Below are positions 11,877 to 23,608 of a stretch of 64,000 nt of DNA, one piece after another. The notes beneath the pieces are model-generated. The model was not told the origin of the DNA. It ran no database searches and worked only from the letters and a program-made list of their open reading frames with translations. The translations under genes were made by a program, and so were the position numbers. Where the stretch lies: positions 558,001 to 622,000 of the forward strand of contig JANFAH010000035.1 of NCBI GenBank assembly GCA_024663395.1. Direction: 5' to 3'. This stretch comes from Pisolithus tinctorius (Eukaryota; Basidiomycota; Agaricomycetes; Boletales; Pisolithaceae). How positions within the stretch are numbered: position 1 is the first letter of the stretch; each line of letters opens with the position of its first letter.

Positions 11877-12239
11877 TAGACTCGGCAGCAGGAAGATGGG
11901 TGTCTGCGATAAGGGATGGAAGGGGTTTCGGTTCATAGCCGTACATGAGGTAGAAGAGGGTTCTGGCGATTAACATAGCAAGAGAGTTCTTCAAGCCAAA
12001 GGGCTTGGATGGTGGCATGGTATACAAGATCAAGAGGGGAGTTTTTGTCCACCTCATGATAGATGGTGACAATGACAGTGGGATTGGCAATGAAGAGTCG
12101 ATAAGAAGCAATCATCTGATCACTGGCAAGTTGTCATTGATGACAAGCAAAGGGGGTGTGGCATTGAGAAGGTTCACAAGGGTAAGTGTATCAGCAGGGA
12201 GGCATTTCGAAAGTGATGTTTCTAATGGTATGAGAGGAA
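11877..12239. other. Junction between the inverted gypsy copies
   Basis: 11877-11972 is a reverse-complemented piece of the same family's integrase tail (LFYLMYGYEPKPLPSLIADTHLPAAESR on the minus strand) joined directly to the element II chromodomain. The following roughly 265 bp has no recognised homology inside the family. It is probably a rearrangement junction rather than a gene. Confidence 0.6.
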
Positions 12240-12339
12240 TGTCAAGTGGGTTGTTTCTGAGGGGGGAAGTCTTTGGGGAAGCATTTCTTATAAGTGGAGA
12301 GTGTATCATCCACATGTTCTAGGTGTGCTTCCTTTTGCC

Positions 12340-15300
12340 ATGAGTTTTTGGATGAAGGGTAACCCTTCCATTTGATTAAGAAGGCGTGGCTACGGCCGGA
12401 CCTTTTGTGGCCAACTATTGCCTCAACTTTGTATTCTTCTTCCTCATTGACAAGGTCAGGTGGTGGAGCTGGGAAGTTCAGTCCATGAACATCATTTTCA
12501 TGATGGGGCGATAGAAGGGAAGCGTGGAAGACATTATGGATCTTCCATCATGTGGGAATTGCAAGGCAGTACATGATCGGAGATAGGACGTCGGAGATGA
12601 CAAAGGGTCCTTCTCATTTTGGAGCTATCTTTCTGTTTTTGTAGGAACATTTTAAGTTCTGTGCTTCTAGCCAAACCTTATCTCCTTTTTGGCAGGGGGA
12701 GAAGGGGCATGACAAGCAGTCTTTCATAGTTTTTTCTGGCTAGGTCATGGGCTGCAAGGGCTTCTTCTCTAGCCTTTTGGAGTTCTTCGAGTCTAGACTC
12801 AGCAGCAGGAAGATGGGTGTCTGCGATAAGGGATGGAAGGGGTTTCAGTTTTGAGGGGATGGGTGTTAGGGGTGGTGTCATTGGGTGGGTGTTAACCTTA
12901 TTTTGTTGACATGTGGCACAGCCTTCAATGTATTTTCAGATGAAAGACGCGAGTCCAGGCCACCAGTACTCAGACGAGACAAGCTGTTGGGTTTTCAAGA
13001 CACCAGGGTGTCCAGCAGAGGGGTGGTCATGATGGTTGGACACAATGGTTCATCAGAGGGTGGGGTCATCAGGGATGTACACTCAGTTCCTGTAGAGTAG
13101 TACTCCGCTTTCAAACTTCCAGTCAGAGAGATGAGATTTGAATGGAAGTGGCATGTCAACATTTTCTATGGCACAAAGTGCCATTTGGACAACAGGGTCT
13201 TTCATGGAAGAGGATGCCACCTTTGAGGTGAGGTTGGCATCGATGAGGTTAACAAACAAGGTCTGTGGAAGGAGGGTAACTCCTTTGTTGTCCTCATCAT
13301 CATTGGGGACATGGTTGGGTCGTCAGGAGAGTGCATCAGGGGCAGCCAGGTCTTTGCCTGGAACATGTTCAAGCTGCAGATCAAAGTCTGCAAGATCGAG
13401 GAGCCAGTGGGCCTGGCAACAATTCAGGTTTTGCAGTGACTTGAAGTATGTTAAATTTTTGTGGTCTGTGAAGACCTTGACCGAGAATGGGGATCCATGG
13501 AGATAGTGTCTCCAGGATTTCAGGGCTCAGATGACACCTAGAAGCTCTCTATCATAGATGTCATAGTTTTGTTCAGCAGGGTTAAATGATTGGGACAAAT
13601 AGGCACAGGGTTGCCATTGTCCATTTGAGTCTTCTTGTAGGAGGATACCTCCCATTGCATACTTGGACATGTCTGTCATTATTGTGAATGGCCAAGAGAC
13701 ATTGGGCATTTGTAGGGTCGGTTGTGCCATGAATATCCTTTTCAGGAGTTCGAAGGCATTCTGGCATTTCTTGGACCATTCCCAAGCGATTGTTTTCTGG
13801 GTAAGATTGATGAGTGGTTGGGCGATATCAGAGTAATAGGGGATGAATCTCCTATAGAAGTTTGCAAATCCTAGGAAGGATCGCACGTCTTTGACCTTTT
13901 TTGGGACTGGCCAGTCAGCGATGCCTTGGACCTTGACAGGGTCCATGGCAACGGTGTTTTCTTTCATAATCATACCAAGGTATTCCACCTCGGTTAGATC
14001 AAAATGGCATTTTTCTAGTTTTAGAGGGAGGGAGAGTTCCCTCATTCTCTCTAGGACTCAACAGGTTCATCGTTTATGTTCTTCAGGGTCGGTAGAGAAG
14101 ATGAGTAGGTCATCCATGTAGATGACCAACCATCCTTCAGTGATCATGTCTCTGAAAGAGTCATTCATGAATCACTGGAAGGTGGCAGGGGAGTTGCACA
14201 ATCCAAAGAACATGACAGTGGGTTCAAAGAGTCCTTTGTGCGTGATGAACACAGCTTTCCATTGGTCTCCTTCTTTTATTCAGATGTTGTTATAGCCCAA
14301 TCTTACATCCATCTTTGTGAAGACAGATGCTCCTTTCAGCTTGTCAACGAGATCTGAGATGAGGGGAAGGGGGTATGTGTCCTTCACCGTATTCTTGTTC
14401 AGGTATCTATAGTCTTGACAAGGGTGGAGGGAGCCATCTTTCTTTCCAACAAAGAAGAAGGGTGTGGCTTGCGGAGATTGCAAGGGGTGGATCTTTCCTT
14501 CCTGGAGGTTGTCCTCAATGAACTTTTCTGCAGACTCTCGTTCAGATGGAGAGAGTGGGTATGCTTTTGCCACCTTGGGGACGAAATCCTCTACAAGGTT
14601 GATGGCATGGTCATATGGTTGTGATGGAGGTAGGACTCCATTGGAGGGTTTCTCAAAGACTGAGGCAAAGTCTTTGTAGTCTTTGGGGAGGACAGCCTTC
14701 GGTTTCTTTCAGTGTTCTTCTTGAGCCAGTTCAGTGGCTGTGGTGATTTTTCTAAGAAGGCTATTGTTGGGGTTGACCTTCTTGGCTTCTTCAACTAACT
14801 TTCCAACTGACATTATGAAGTGTGCACAGATGGTTTTGTCTTCTGGTTCCTTGTAATCCATAAACTTGTTTATCCCTTTCTTCTCAGCAGGAGTTACAAG
14901 GTTTACAGTTGGTTCTTCGACAACAACAGAAGAGATGTTGCATCTCAATTCTTTTGACCTGTCAGTCCTTTTGTCAATAGACAGTGTGCCCATTCTCCAG
15001 TTGATGATGGGATTGTTTTCTTGCAGCCATGGGAGGCCAAGGATGACGTTCTCAGTTCCACAATTAATGACATGGAAAAAGGACTGGCGAACAAGTCCTT
15101 TAACCTTGAAGTAGAGGGTGGCAGAGAACAGAATCCTTCCTTTGGAATTCTGAGTTCCATTGGCATTTTTAGTGAGAATGGGTTCAGCGAGGTGTTGAGT
15201 GGGGATTCAATGTTTTTGCACAAAACCCCAATCAATGCAGGATATTTCTGCTCCAGAGTCAACTAGAGCAGTGGTGTTGATGACTTTTGAGGTTGTTTCC

Positions 15301-15424
15301 GATGTGTAAAGGGACACAGGAATCTGCATAATACGTTCTGGTGTAGAAGATACAATTACAGGGGCAACAGAAACAAGACTGTCCTTAGTTTGGGGAACTT
15401 CTGGCATCAACTCAGAGTTCCCAT
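12340..15424 (-). pseudogene. Pol polyprotein of gypsy element III, integrase core deleted
   Basis: Protease DSGAEISCIDWGF (about 15255), RT with [11 protein letters not shown] (about 14120), RNase H and its connection (KYAMGGILLQED, NYDIYDRELLGVI), zinc-region HPGVLKTQQL, then a deletion of the integrase core and a chromodomain (FLIKWKGYPSSKNSWQKEAHL, near 12340-12400). In-frame stops occur, for example after FVQKH (15207), after TELAQEEH (14710), before IKEGDQ (about 14280), after SPATFQ and after LLGVI (13527). Several match Arg or Gln codons in the sister copy. The RT catalytic motif itself is unchanged. Confidence 0.8.
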
Positions 15425-16566
15425 TCAAAAATCCTTCCCAAGATCCCTAGCAATGTTTACCAAGGCGATGGATGGACCAGCGACTTTTTCTTCGTCATCG
15501 CTTTCTTCTACTTCCACAATTTTGTGGATCTTCTTGACTTTCTTTTGGGGAGTCTTCCCTTTGTCAGGACATTCTCATGAGAGATGGCCTTTATTTCCAC
15601 AACCGAAACATCTTCCTTCCTTGATGTGACAGTCTCTTTCTTCTTTCGAGAGTCTAACCCCATCTACGTCCATGGCATTGGGGTCTTTTTCTTCAGCAAA
15701 GCTATTCCTGGGATGGAACACTTTTTTCTCTTTCTTTCTGGAGAATTCATTGACCTTTCTCCATTTGGCATCGAACTTTTGTGCCTGTGTATACCACTCA
15801 GTTATCTTGGTAGGAGTGGTTTCCATCATGTGGATTCTGTTCGTGATGAACGGCTTGAGTCCTTGAGAGAAGAACTCAATCAATGCGATGTCTTCCGTGA
15901 TGGTGGAGTCAGCAGCAGCAGTTCAGAAGTCAGTGATATACTGTTCAACTGACTCTTTCTGTTTCATGGTCCGCAACTTGGCGATTGCAGTACCAGTGGT
16001 GTCGGCAGAAGTGAAAGAGTTTTTAAAGTCTTTCACAAAGTCAGCAAAGGTGCTGAAGTTGGGGGGTTCTTTTCCAGAGAGGTTTTCTGGAAGGTGGCTG
16101 CCCAGGAACAGGCAACACCTTTCTTCATGTACAACAGGGCATAGACTACCTTCTTGGTGTCAGTGTCGTACAATTCTTCATTGACCAAGAGATAGGTCTG
16201 TACAGAGTACAGCCAGCTCATGGCATTCTTCTGGTCTCCATCAAAATCAGATGGAGCACCAATCTTCGGTTCAGTGGCTTTGGTGGCATTGCTGACCAGT
16301 GCCTTTGTCGATGAACCGGACATCATATTCTGGGGTGGGGGCGGGTGTGCAGGAAGGGTGGTGGGTACTGGTGGGATGGGAGTACTGAGCAAGGCAAGAG
16401 ATTGGTTGAAAAGGTTCAAGAGGATACCTGCAGTAAAGCCTCTATCCGGTTGTTCAGGTTCGTTGGAGGAGGTGTCTGTGACAGTGCTCTCCTGTTCTTT
16501 GTTGGATGATGATTCTTCATGAGTGGGTCGCAACAGCACCCAACGTCGATTGTTTCAGGGGTTCAT
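15425..16566 (-). pseudogene. Gag of gypsy element III
   Basis: Start ATG at 16566-16564. It is homologous to the gag of element II, with a CCHC knuckle (CFGCGNKGHLS) near 15590. TGA replaces Arg at codon 4 (CGA in element II). A 1-nt deletion near 16060, after EKNPP, shifts the frame relative to the sister copy. The stop at 15425-15427 follows a run of five T, and pol continues in -1. Confidence 0.8.
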
Positions 16567-16620
16567 GGTGGTGCACTAAACAGTGACTGATTCAGCCAAA
16601 GGCTGGTAGACTTGAGCTTT

Positions 16621-17075
16621 TGTTATGCTTGGCCGAAGTCAAGACATAGGGAGAGCTCAAACACAGACTAAGGGTTTCTACTGAGCAATGGCTGCAGTAA
16701 CCTTCGTAAATGACGAAGGATTTAGGCAATGCCAGTAAGAGTGGTCCTGGTTAGGGACACTGAGGGTGAAGTTCTGAGGGAGAATGCTGCATATAATTGA
16801 GCAGCTCAAGTCTGGGTTTCCAGGACTTGAGCTGGCAGTCTAAATACTACAAGGAAACAGACCATGAGGCATCCACATGTAAATGAGGTAACTACACCAT
16901 TGGTTGAACAATGACAACACATGTCCTAGGCATGTAATGAGCGAGTTATGCTAGTGGTGGAAATAGTGAGCCATCGGAACAGAGAGAAGACGGCTCAAAA
17001 AGGAAAAGTGTCCAGCAGATCAAACACACAATAAATGTACAGTGAAAAGAGAAAAGATAGGGGTGAAATGTAACA
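16621..17075 (-). repeat. 5' LTR of gypsy element III (455 bp)
   Basis: On the minus strand it starts TGTTACATTTCACCCC and ends CATAACA, matching the length and ends of the LTR at 6593-7047. Flanking 5-mers of the inverted pair (GGGGT on the left, GCTGA on the right) do not match, so no target-site duplication encloses the pair. Confidence 0.8.
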
Positions 17076-17344
17076 GCTGATTCTCATCTGAAAAGGAACA
17101 GACTCAAGTATCTCACCCATTGGAAGGGCTATCATGATGAGGATCATACCTGGGAACCTGAATCTGCCCTGAAGTCTGCCCCTGGTGCCATCAAAGACTT
17201 CTACCATCAGAACCCTTCTGCCCCTCGTAAACTCTGTGGCATGGACTCCCCCCTCTTCTCTTCCCTCTTCCAGCCCTTGGAAAACTTCACTGACACTGTC
17301 CCAACCTTCAATCACCTGGAAGTCAATTTCTAAGGAGGGGATAG
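17076..17344 (+). pseudogene. Chromodomain tail and purine tract of another gypsy element
   Basis: An open stretch encodes LKYLTHWKGYHDEDHTWEPE, a chromodomain that would direct integration by binding histone tails, then SAPGAIKDFYHQNPSAPRKL and a TAA at about 17330. The purine-rich AAGGAGGGGATAG follows immediately and leads into an LTR. Everything upstream has been lost at the junction with the LTR of element III. Confidence 0.75.
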
Positions 17345-17714
17345 TGTTACAATACATACTCTTTTGTTCTCTTTCATCTTATCTAATCTTTCAGTCTTAT
17401 CTTATCACCTGGACTCAGTCTAGACCTCACCTTGCTCCTGCCACATGTTCCTCTTCTAGTATGTTCCACTCCACTATGGTATCATCATGACATCACTATG
17501 ATGTCACAGACCTCATGTATGCCTCACTGTTACCTCATGTACCTTAGTATAAATACCATTGCTCAATCACCCAACTAGCTCTAAGCTAGTTCATTTGGGT
17601 CTACAAGTCCTAAAGCTGCCTGCTTCTAAGCCATCTCCTCTTCCTCTCTTCTCTTTTCTTCTTTTGGTTCTTGGTGCAAGCCTACAACAAACCCTGTTGT
17701 TAGGTCTTGTCACA
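17345..17714 (+). repeat. 3' LTR of the truncated gypsy fragment (370 bp)
   Basis: It starts TGTTACAATACATAC right after the purine tract and ends TTGTCACA, with TATAAATA at 17548-17555. No second copy is in the window, so the right end is inferred from the CA terminus and from the start of the duplicated NACHT-WD40 flank about 10 bp later. Confidence 0.6.
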
Positions 17715-17724
17715 TCAAGGAACT

Positions 17725-18094
17725 TTTGAGAGTCTGCAGTAGCTGTCTGGGGAAAATCATTGTAGGCAGTTTGCACAGTGAGTTTATATATGCCAAAGAT
17801 GGGGCAGAGGGGTGGGAGAGAATAGTGGCTAGGGGTATGGTTACCAGTTAAGGGCTCTTCCTGGCAAATTATTATGCAAGTGCTCAGATGCAATTTGTAC
17901 TTCTCACCAGGTAGCACATCATGAAGTATGATTGAAAGTGGGGTGTGATAACATGCAGTATGTAGTACTGTATAAGAGGACATGGGTGCAATTCACAGTG
18001 TAAAATGAACATTGGAAAAATATGGTGTATGAACAAATTTGTGACAGTACAACAATAGGCATACCCAACCTCAAAATACAATTTGAGCCATCAT
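17725..18094 (-). other. Duplicated 3' flank of NACHT-WD40 gene A
   Basis: This stretch downstream of the gene A stop codon is recognisably homologous to 46265-46610 downstream of gene B, for example the shared words CTCACCAGGTAGCA and TGATTGAAAGTGG, and related short translated stretches (LPGEK.. HLSTCIII). It may be 3' UTR or simply part of the duplication; no gene is recognised. Confidence 0.5.
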
Positions 18095-21000
18095 TCACTG
18101 GGTGAAATGGAAACACTTGCACCATTCTCTGCCATGGACCATCTGACTCAAGTCCAACTCTATGCAACAGCCTCTGGGAATGACTACTTTGGTTGACATT
18201 GAGTAAAATGGTCTCCTAAGTTTTGGAGGGATCCAAAGTAGTAGTTGTCCCTTTGGGCCTTTGATCCAGCCATCATCATGTAGCTTGACTGCTGCACCCA
18301 GACTGGTCTTCTGTTGCATGAACCCATCAACAAGTGGATTACTATTAAGCAGAGCATGTGAGGGGTCAAATGAAAAGCAAATGGGATATGCCTTGAAACC
18401 TGCACTTCTTGTTAAATGAAATAACAATAGATAGAAGGTGGAGGTACATACCATCTACAGGAGGGAATGGATGAAGTATGCTGGATGGGTGGGATGTAAC
18501 CATTGTAAACATCTCATTCTCCCAGACCCTCACAGTGGTGTCCCCTGAAACTAAGGCAATCCTCTTCTCATCAGGGGAGAATGCAACTGATCTGATTCCA
18601 TCTATATGGCCATCAAGAGGGCTGCCAATCTGCACACCTCCCTCAACATCCCAGACCCTCACAGTCTTGTCCTCTGAGCCTGAGACAATCCTCTTCCCAT
18701 CAGGGGAGAATGCAACTGAAAAGACTTGATCTGAATGGCCCTCAAGAGGGCTGCCAATCTGCACACTTCCCTCAACATCCCAGACCCTCACAGTCTTGTC
18801 CCAAGAGCCTGAGACAATCCTCTTTCCATCAGGGGAGAATGCAACTGAAAAGACTTGATCTGTATGGCCCTCAAGGGGGCTGCCAATCTGCACACCTCCC
18901 TCAACATCCCAGACCCTCACAGTCTTGTCCTCTGAGCCTGAGACAATCCTCTTCCCATCAGGGGAGAATGCAACTGAAAAGACTGGATGTGTATGGCCCC
19001 CAAGAGGGCTGCCAATCTGCACACCTCCCTCAACATCCCAGACCCTCACAGTCTTGTCCCAAGAGCCTGAGACAATCCTCTTCCCACCAGGGGAGAATGC
19101 AACTGAAAAGACTCGATCTGTATGGCCCTCAAGAGGGCTGCCAATCTGCACACCTCCCTCAACATCCCAGACCCTCACAGTCTTGTCCTCTGAGCCTGAG
19201 AAAATCCTCTTCCCATCAGGGGAGAATGCAACTGAAAAGACTGGATGTGTATGGCCCTCAAGAGGGCTGCCAATCTGCACACCTCCCTCAACATCCCAGA
19301 CCCTCACAGTCTTGTCCTCTGAGCCTGAGACAATCCTCTTCCCATCAGGGGAGAATGCAACTGAAAAGACTGGATGTGTATGGCCCTCAAGGGGGCTGCC
19401 AATCTGCACACCTCCCTCAACATCCCAGACCCTCACAGTCTTGTCCTCTGAGCCTGAGACAATCCTCTTCCCATTGGGGGAGAATGCAACTGAAAAGACT
19501 GGATGTGTATGGCCCTCAAGAGGGCTGCCAATCTGCACACCTCCCTCAACATCCCAGACCCTCACAGTCTTGTCCTCTGAGCCTAAGACAATCCTCTTCC
19601 CATCAGGGGAGAATGCAACTGAAAAGACTCGATCTGTATGGCCCTCAAGAGGGCTGCCAATCTGCACACCTCCCTCAACATCCCAGACCCTCACAGTCTT
19701 GTCCCAAGAGCCTGAGACAATCCTCTTCCCATCAGGGGAGAATGCAACTGAATTGACATGATCTGAATGGCCCTCAAGAGGGCTGCCAATCTGCACACCT
19801 CCCTCAACATCCCAGACCCTCACAGTCTTGTCCCCTGAGCCTGAGACAATCCTCTTCCCATCAAGGGAGAATGCAACTGATCTGATTCCATCTATATGGC
19901 CCTCAAGAGGGCTGCCAATCTGCACACCTCCCTCAACATCCCAGACCCTCACAGTCTTGTCCTCTGAGCCTGAGACAATCCTCTTCCCATCAGGGGAGAA
20001 TGCAACTGAAAAGACTGGATGTGTATGGCCCTCAAGGGGGCTGCCAATCTGCACACCTCCCTCAACATCCCAGACCCTCACAGTCTTGTCCCCTGAGCCT
20101 GAGACAATCCTCTTCCCATCAGGGAAGAATGCAACTGAAAAGACTCGATCTGTATGGCCCTCAAGAGGGCTGCCAATCTGCACACCTCCCTCAACATCCC
20201 AGACCCTCACAGTCTTGTCCCAAGAGCCTGAGACAATCCTCTTCCCATCAGGGGAGAATGCAACTGAAAAGACTGGATGTGTATGGCCCTCAAGGGGGCT
20301 GCCAATCTGCACACCTCCCTCAACATCCCAGACCCTCACAGTGTTATCCCAAGAGCCTGAGACAATCCTCTTCCCATCAGGGGAGAATGCAACTGAATTG
20401 ACTAGATCTGTATGGCCCTCAAGAGGGCTGCCAATCTGCACACCTCCCTCAACATCCCAGACCCTCACAGTCTTGTCCCAAGAGCCTGAGACAATCTTCT
20501 TCCCATCAGGGGAGAATGCAACTGAATTGACCATAAATGCATGGCCTTGCAGTAGCTGCTGTTCAACTGGCCACCCTTTCAACCCTCCTACAGCAACTCT
20601 GGCCAGCCTTGGGAATTTTGGCAATAGCATCATTGATAACAATGCATTGGAAGGAATAAATGGCAATGCAGAAGCATAAAGGTGTGGAGTGCTGTGCACT
20701 ATCACACTACCAAAATTCCGAATCAACTTGATTCCATCTTCTACCAATGCCAATAGATACTTGAAGCCAAAGCCATCTTGTCCCTTCATTATTGTGTCAG
20801 ATGTCATCAAACACTGTACATAAGGTACTCACCTGTAGCCATGTTACAACAGTACCAAGAGCATCCACACCCTTTCCAACCATCCCCAGAAAACTTATTA
20901 TCTCCAGCCAGAACAGAATCTTTTCACTTCCAACAATAGCCTTCACCAACTCCACAAGTGCCAAGTCAAATGCTGTCTTTTGCAAATGCTGGGCCCAGAA

Positions 21001-23608
21001 TCGACTGGAGTAAGAGAGATGGTGTGGAATGTTCTCCTTGATTCTCTTCGACAGGTCAGGAACTTCAGCATTGGCAAGGTACGAGCTTTCCAATCCACAG
21101 ATGTTGAATTGAAGCTCATCACGGAGAATCTGCAATGTGGCAAATGCCAGGTCTTTTCCGTCAGACGTGTCAATGAAGTAGACACCACTCCGTGAACGAT
21201 CCATCAGGAAGTCATAGAACGATGCATGCAGTGGTCGGACAGAAGAAGACCTATCTGTAATGCCACCCAATAACGGGGCCATGGATTCAAGAATCGCAAT
21301 TATGTCATAACGGTCCTCCTTGTCAGGGAAGTGACTGCGCATCTTATTCAGAGTATTCAAGTGCAGAGGTTCGAGAGCTGACATGATCTGCTGCATCACA
21401 GAGTGGAACTGGGTCAGCGTGGTTTCGTCCTTGGGGATACTGTCTTCAAGAATTGCTCGGTACATGGCATCCAGCAATCCGCCTCCTGAACGAAGATTCA
21501 TGACATTGTCGACGCGTTCCTTGACTGATACGTTCTTGACTGCACCTGGGTTCACGAATTCACAAGCCAGACGCGCCCATTCGAAAAGACCCTCCGCCTT
21601 CTGGGAGATCGCATGAACTACTGCAGGCCCAACGCCCCGAAGATGGCCCACTTTTTTCATAATGAACAATCGGACGTCACGTTCCGATAACCCTGTAGAG
21701 ACGTCGTCCAACGAGGTCGATCTCACATGCTGAGCAGCATTGAGGACATGCTCGATATCAGGCAATGTGCGGGACGTTACGAGAATGCGGACGTTGCGAG
21801 GCAGTTCAGCAGTTTGGGCTGACGCAAGCACAGAGAGCAGGTGCTTCCGCGATTGTTCTGCCCCACTTTCGTCCAATGCGTCGACGACGACAAGCACATT
21901 CCCAACGATATGACCCGAGATCTGATGCAATGGTTCTGAAATGAGTCGCTTCCACTGAAGCACGATGTCAGAGGTAGTCTTGAGAACATCATCCTTCGCA
22001 ACTGCATCCGCCAAGGCTCGCCGGAAGGCAGGATCACGTTCTGCAAGAGCCCATGAAACTGTCCTGATTAACTGTTCTTCGAGGTGCTCGGCCTGCCAGT
22101 CACGAGAAAAGCAAAAACAAGAGCCGACCCCTCCAACGTTCTTAAACCACAGAGCGATCGTATGCGCAATGGCAGATTTCCCTCTTCCAGCTTGCCCGTG
22201 GAGCCAGAGGATGCGTGGCACATTTTCAGCCGTATCATAGATCCAGTTGATAATATCCGTGAGGATCTCCGTCCTGGTACCATCAAGGCATCTCTTGGTC
22301 CAATTGATACCCACGCCCCGGGCACGGGCGAAACCGTCCAAGTCCAGTTCTTCAAGTACGCGGAATGCATCGACTTGGACTCCCCGGTCTTCGTGGCGCC
22401 GGTATTGTTGCATCAAGTCGTCTAGCGCCTCGGTGTAGGCAATAGAAACGTCGCGCGCCTCATATTCTACGTCCTTCCCTGATCTCTTCCCTGATACCAC
22501 GTTACATTAGCTCGGCTGATGGGCAAGTGCGATTGACGTACAAAAGTCCACGGTCGCAGAATAATTCTTGGTGAACTGCACCGCACCACTTGTCATGAGC
22601 GCGATCTTCACAAAGGTTTCCCGCTTGCCCGAAATTTCCTTGAGGGTAGTTTCTTCCGTGAGGAATTCGTAAACCTTTCTGACTGTGTCCAGGAGGCGGG
22701 AGACCCGCTCATCTCGGGTCTGTTGAACCACGAACATCTACGTACGACTACGTAAGATGAGGAATTCATACAGCAGTAAGAACGTACCTGAGAAATGGCT
22801 ACTAACATTCCCAGCGCCATACGGGCGTATGGATGGATCTGGCACATGCATGCGGTCATAGGATGGATGTAGGACAATATATGCCTACCTTAGTAAGGGT
22901 AGTAACGGCTTGATTGAAATCATTGAACGGTTTTAGATACGTATCGGGGAAGCTTTGGGTCTCGGCGAGTGCGGTATTCGCACCAGTCGCAGGGTCGACA
23001 CCCCCTACGCCCATATCCGTCACGGGACCCATGCCGAGGATTGTCGGCGACATGGAAGCCATATTGCCGAAATTTGGCTGATCCGCCGACCTCTGAGTCT
23101 GTCCAGCGAGCTTCCTTAGAGTTGTCGAAAGACTGAGATAGCATAGATTACATACTTTGTAGTTCGGAGCGACCTGAAATTGTCCGCTGTGTTCGTAAAT
23201 CGCCCGATCAACATGGATGTCAGCGCTCCCTCCCGTGATGGGACTTGGGGAACTTGGCTCTGATGGATGAGCAAAAACCCACATTGGCGCCTGAGAGGCA
23301 CTGCCCAACGCTTGAATATCAGAGGATAAATGAGCAGTAGCCTGAGAAGATCCCTGCGATTGATTTTTGGCCAAGTGACATATACTATCGCCAGAAAGGA
23401 GTGATCTGCATACCGAAGAACCATCGAGGTTGGATGGATTTACAAGGCTGGTGCGAGGTTTCTTTGACTGCTTGCCGGGCATTGCGAAGAAATGAGTATT
23501 TTGATACATACCATCGCTAGGAAAAATCAGACGACATACCGAAGGAGGAAAAGAACTGGATGGGTTGGCAGAACTGGAGTGACGTCTCTTCAACTGATCG
23601 CTGTCCAT
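18095..23608 (-). CDS. NACHT-WD40 repeat protein (NLR-like), gene A
   Basis: An intact STAND NTPase of the fungal NLR type, likely a cytosolic signalling or recognition protein. Six exons are supported: 23608-22889, 22838-22788, 22737-22542, 22490-20833, 20783-18452, 18399-18095. Introns are 49-52 nt with GTAGGC, GTACGT, GTACGT, GTGAGT and GTATGT donors; the fourth carries a CTGAC branch site. The exons total 5262 nt, an exact multiple of three (1753 aa). Start MDSDQLKRR was chosen because gene B shares it. N-terminal 240 residues are Ser/Pro-rich; 240-325 is a helical region resembling the Goodbye-type N-terminal domain. Walker A GQAGRGKS is at about 421-428, Walker B VLVVVDALDE at about 521-530. 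Sixteen 43-residue WD40 repeats span about 955-1640, then a conserved tail (ICFSFDPSHALLNSN... GPKGQLLLWIP). Exon 1 may hide stop-free introns. Confidence 0.9.
18452..20520 (-). repeat. Sixteen tandem 129-bp WD40 units, gene A
   Basis: Each 129-bp unit encodes GH...[36 protein letters not shown]. Units are nearly identical except at residues 3-5, 7 and 23 counted from GH (such as TDR, THP, IDG, SDH; F, N or R; W, E or G). This is the residue set known to vary in HET-D/HET-E-type arrays and expected on one face of the beta-propeller. The open frames on the plus strand here are mirror shadows of the repeat. Confidence 0.9.

Larger units (their letters stand above)
12240..17075 (-). mobile_element. 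Ty3/gypsy chromovirus element III (right arm of inverted pair)
   Basis: This is the same family as element II in opposite orientation: 5' LTR 16621-17075, gag, protease, RT, RNase H, a zinc-binding region and a chromodomain ending near 12240. Most of the integrase core is deleted, since the reading passes straight from TPPLTPIPS to KPLPSLIADTH near 12850; the removed part corresponds to about 10880-11360 of element II. No 3' LTR follows. Non-autonomous. Confidence 0.8.

Noticed and set aside
6588..17080. Target-site duplication around the inverted gypsy pair
   Set aside because: Flanks are GGGGT and GCTGA; they do not match.
18710..20679. Long plus-strand open frames with a 43-residue repeat ([16 protein letters not shown] and [15 protein letters not shown] types)
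   Set aside because: They are the antisense of the 129-bp WD40 units; repetition of a stop-free unit keeps other frames open. The minus-strand WD40 reading has clear family motifs. The same applies at 15-554 and 47183-48544.
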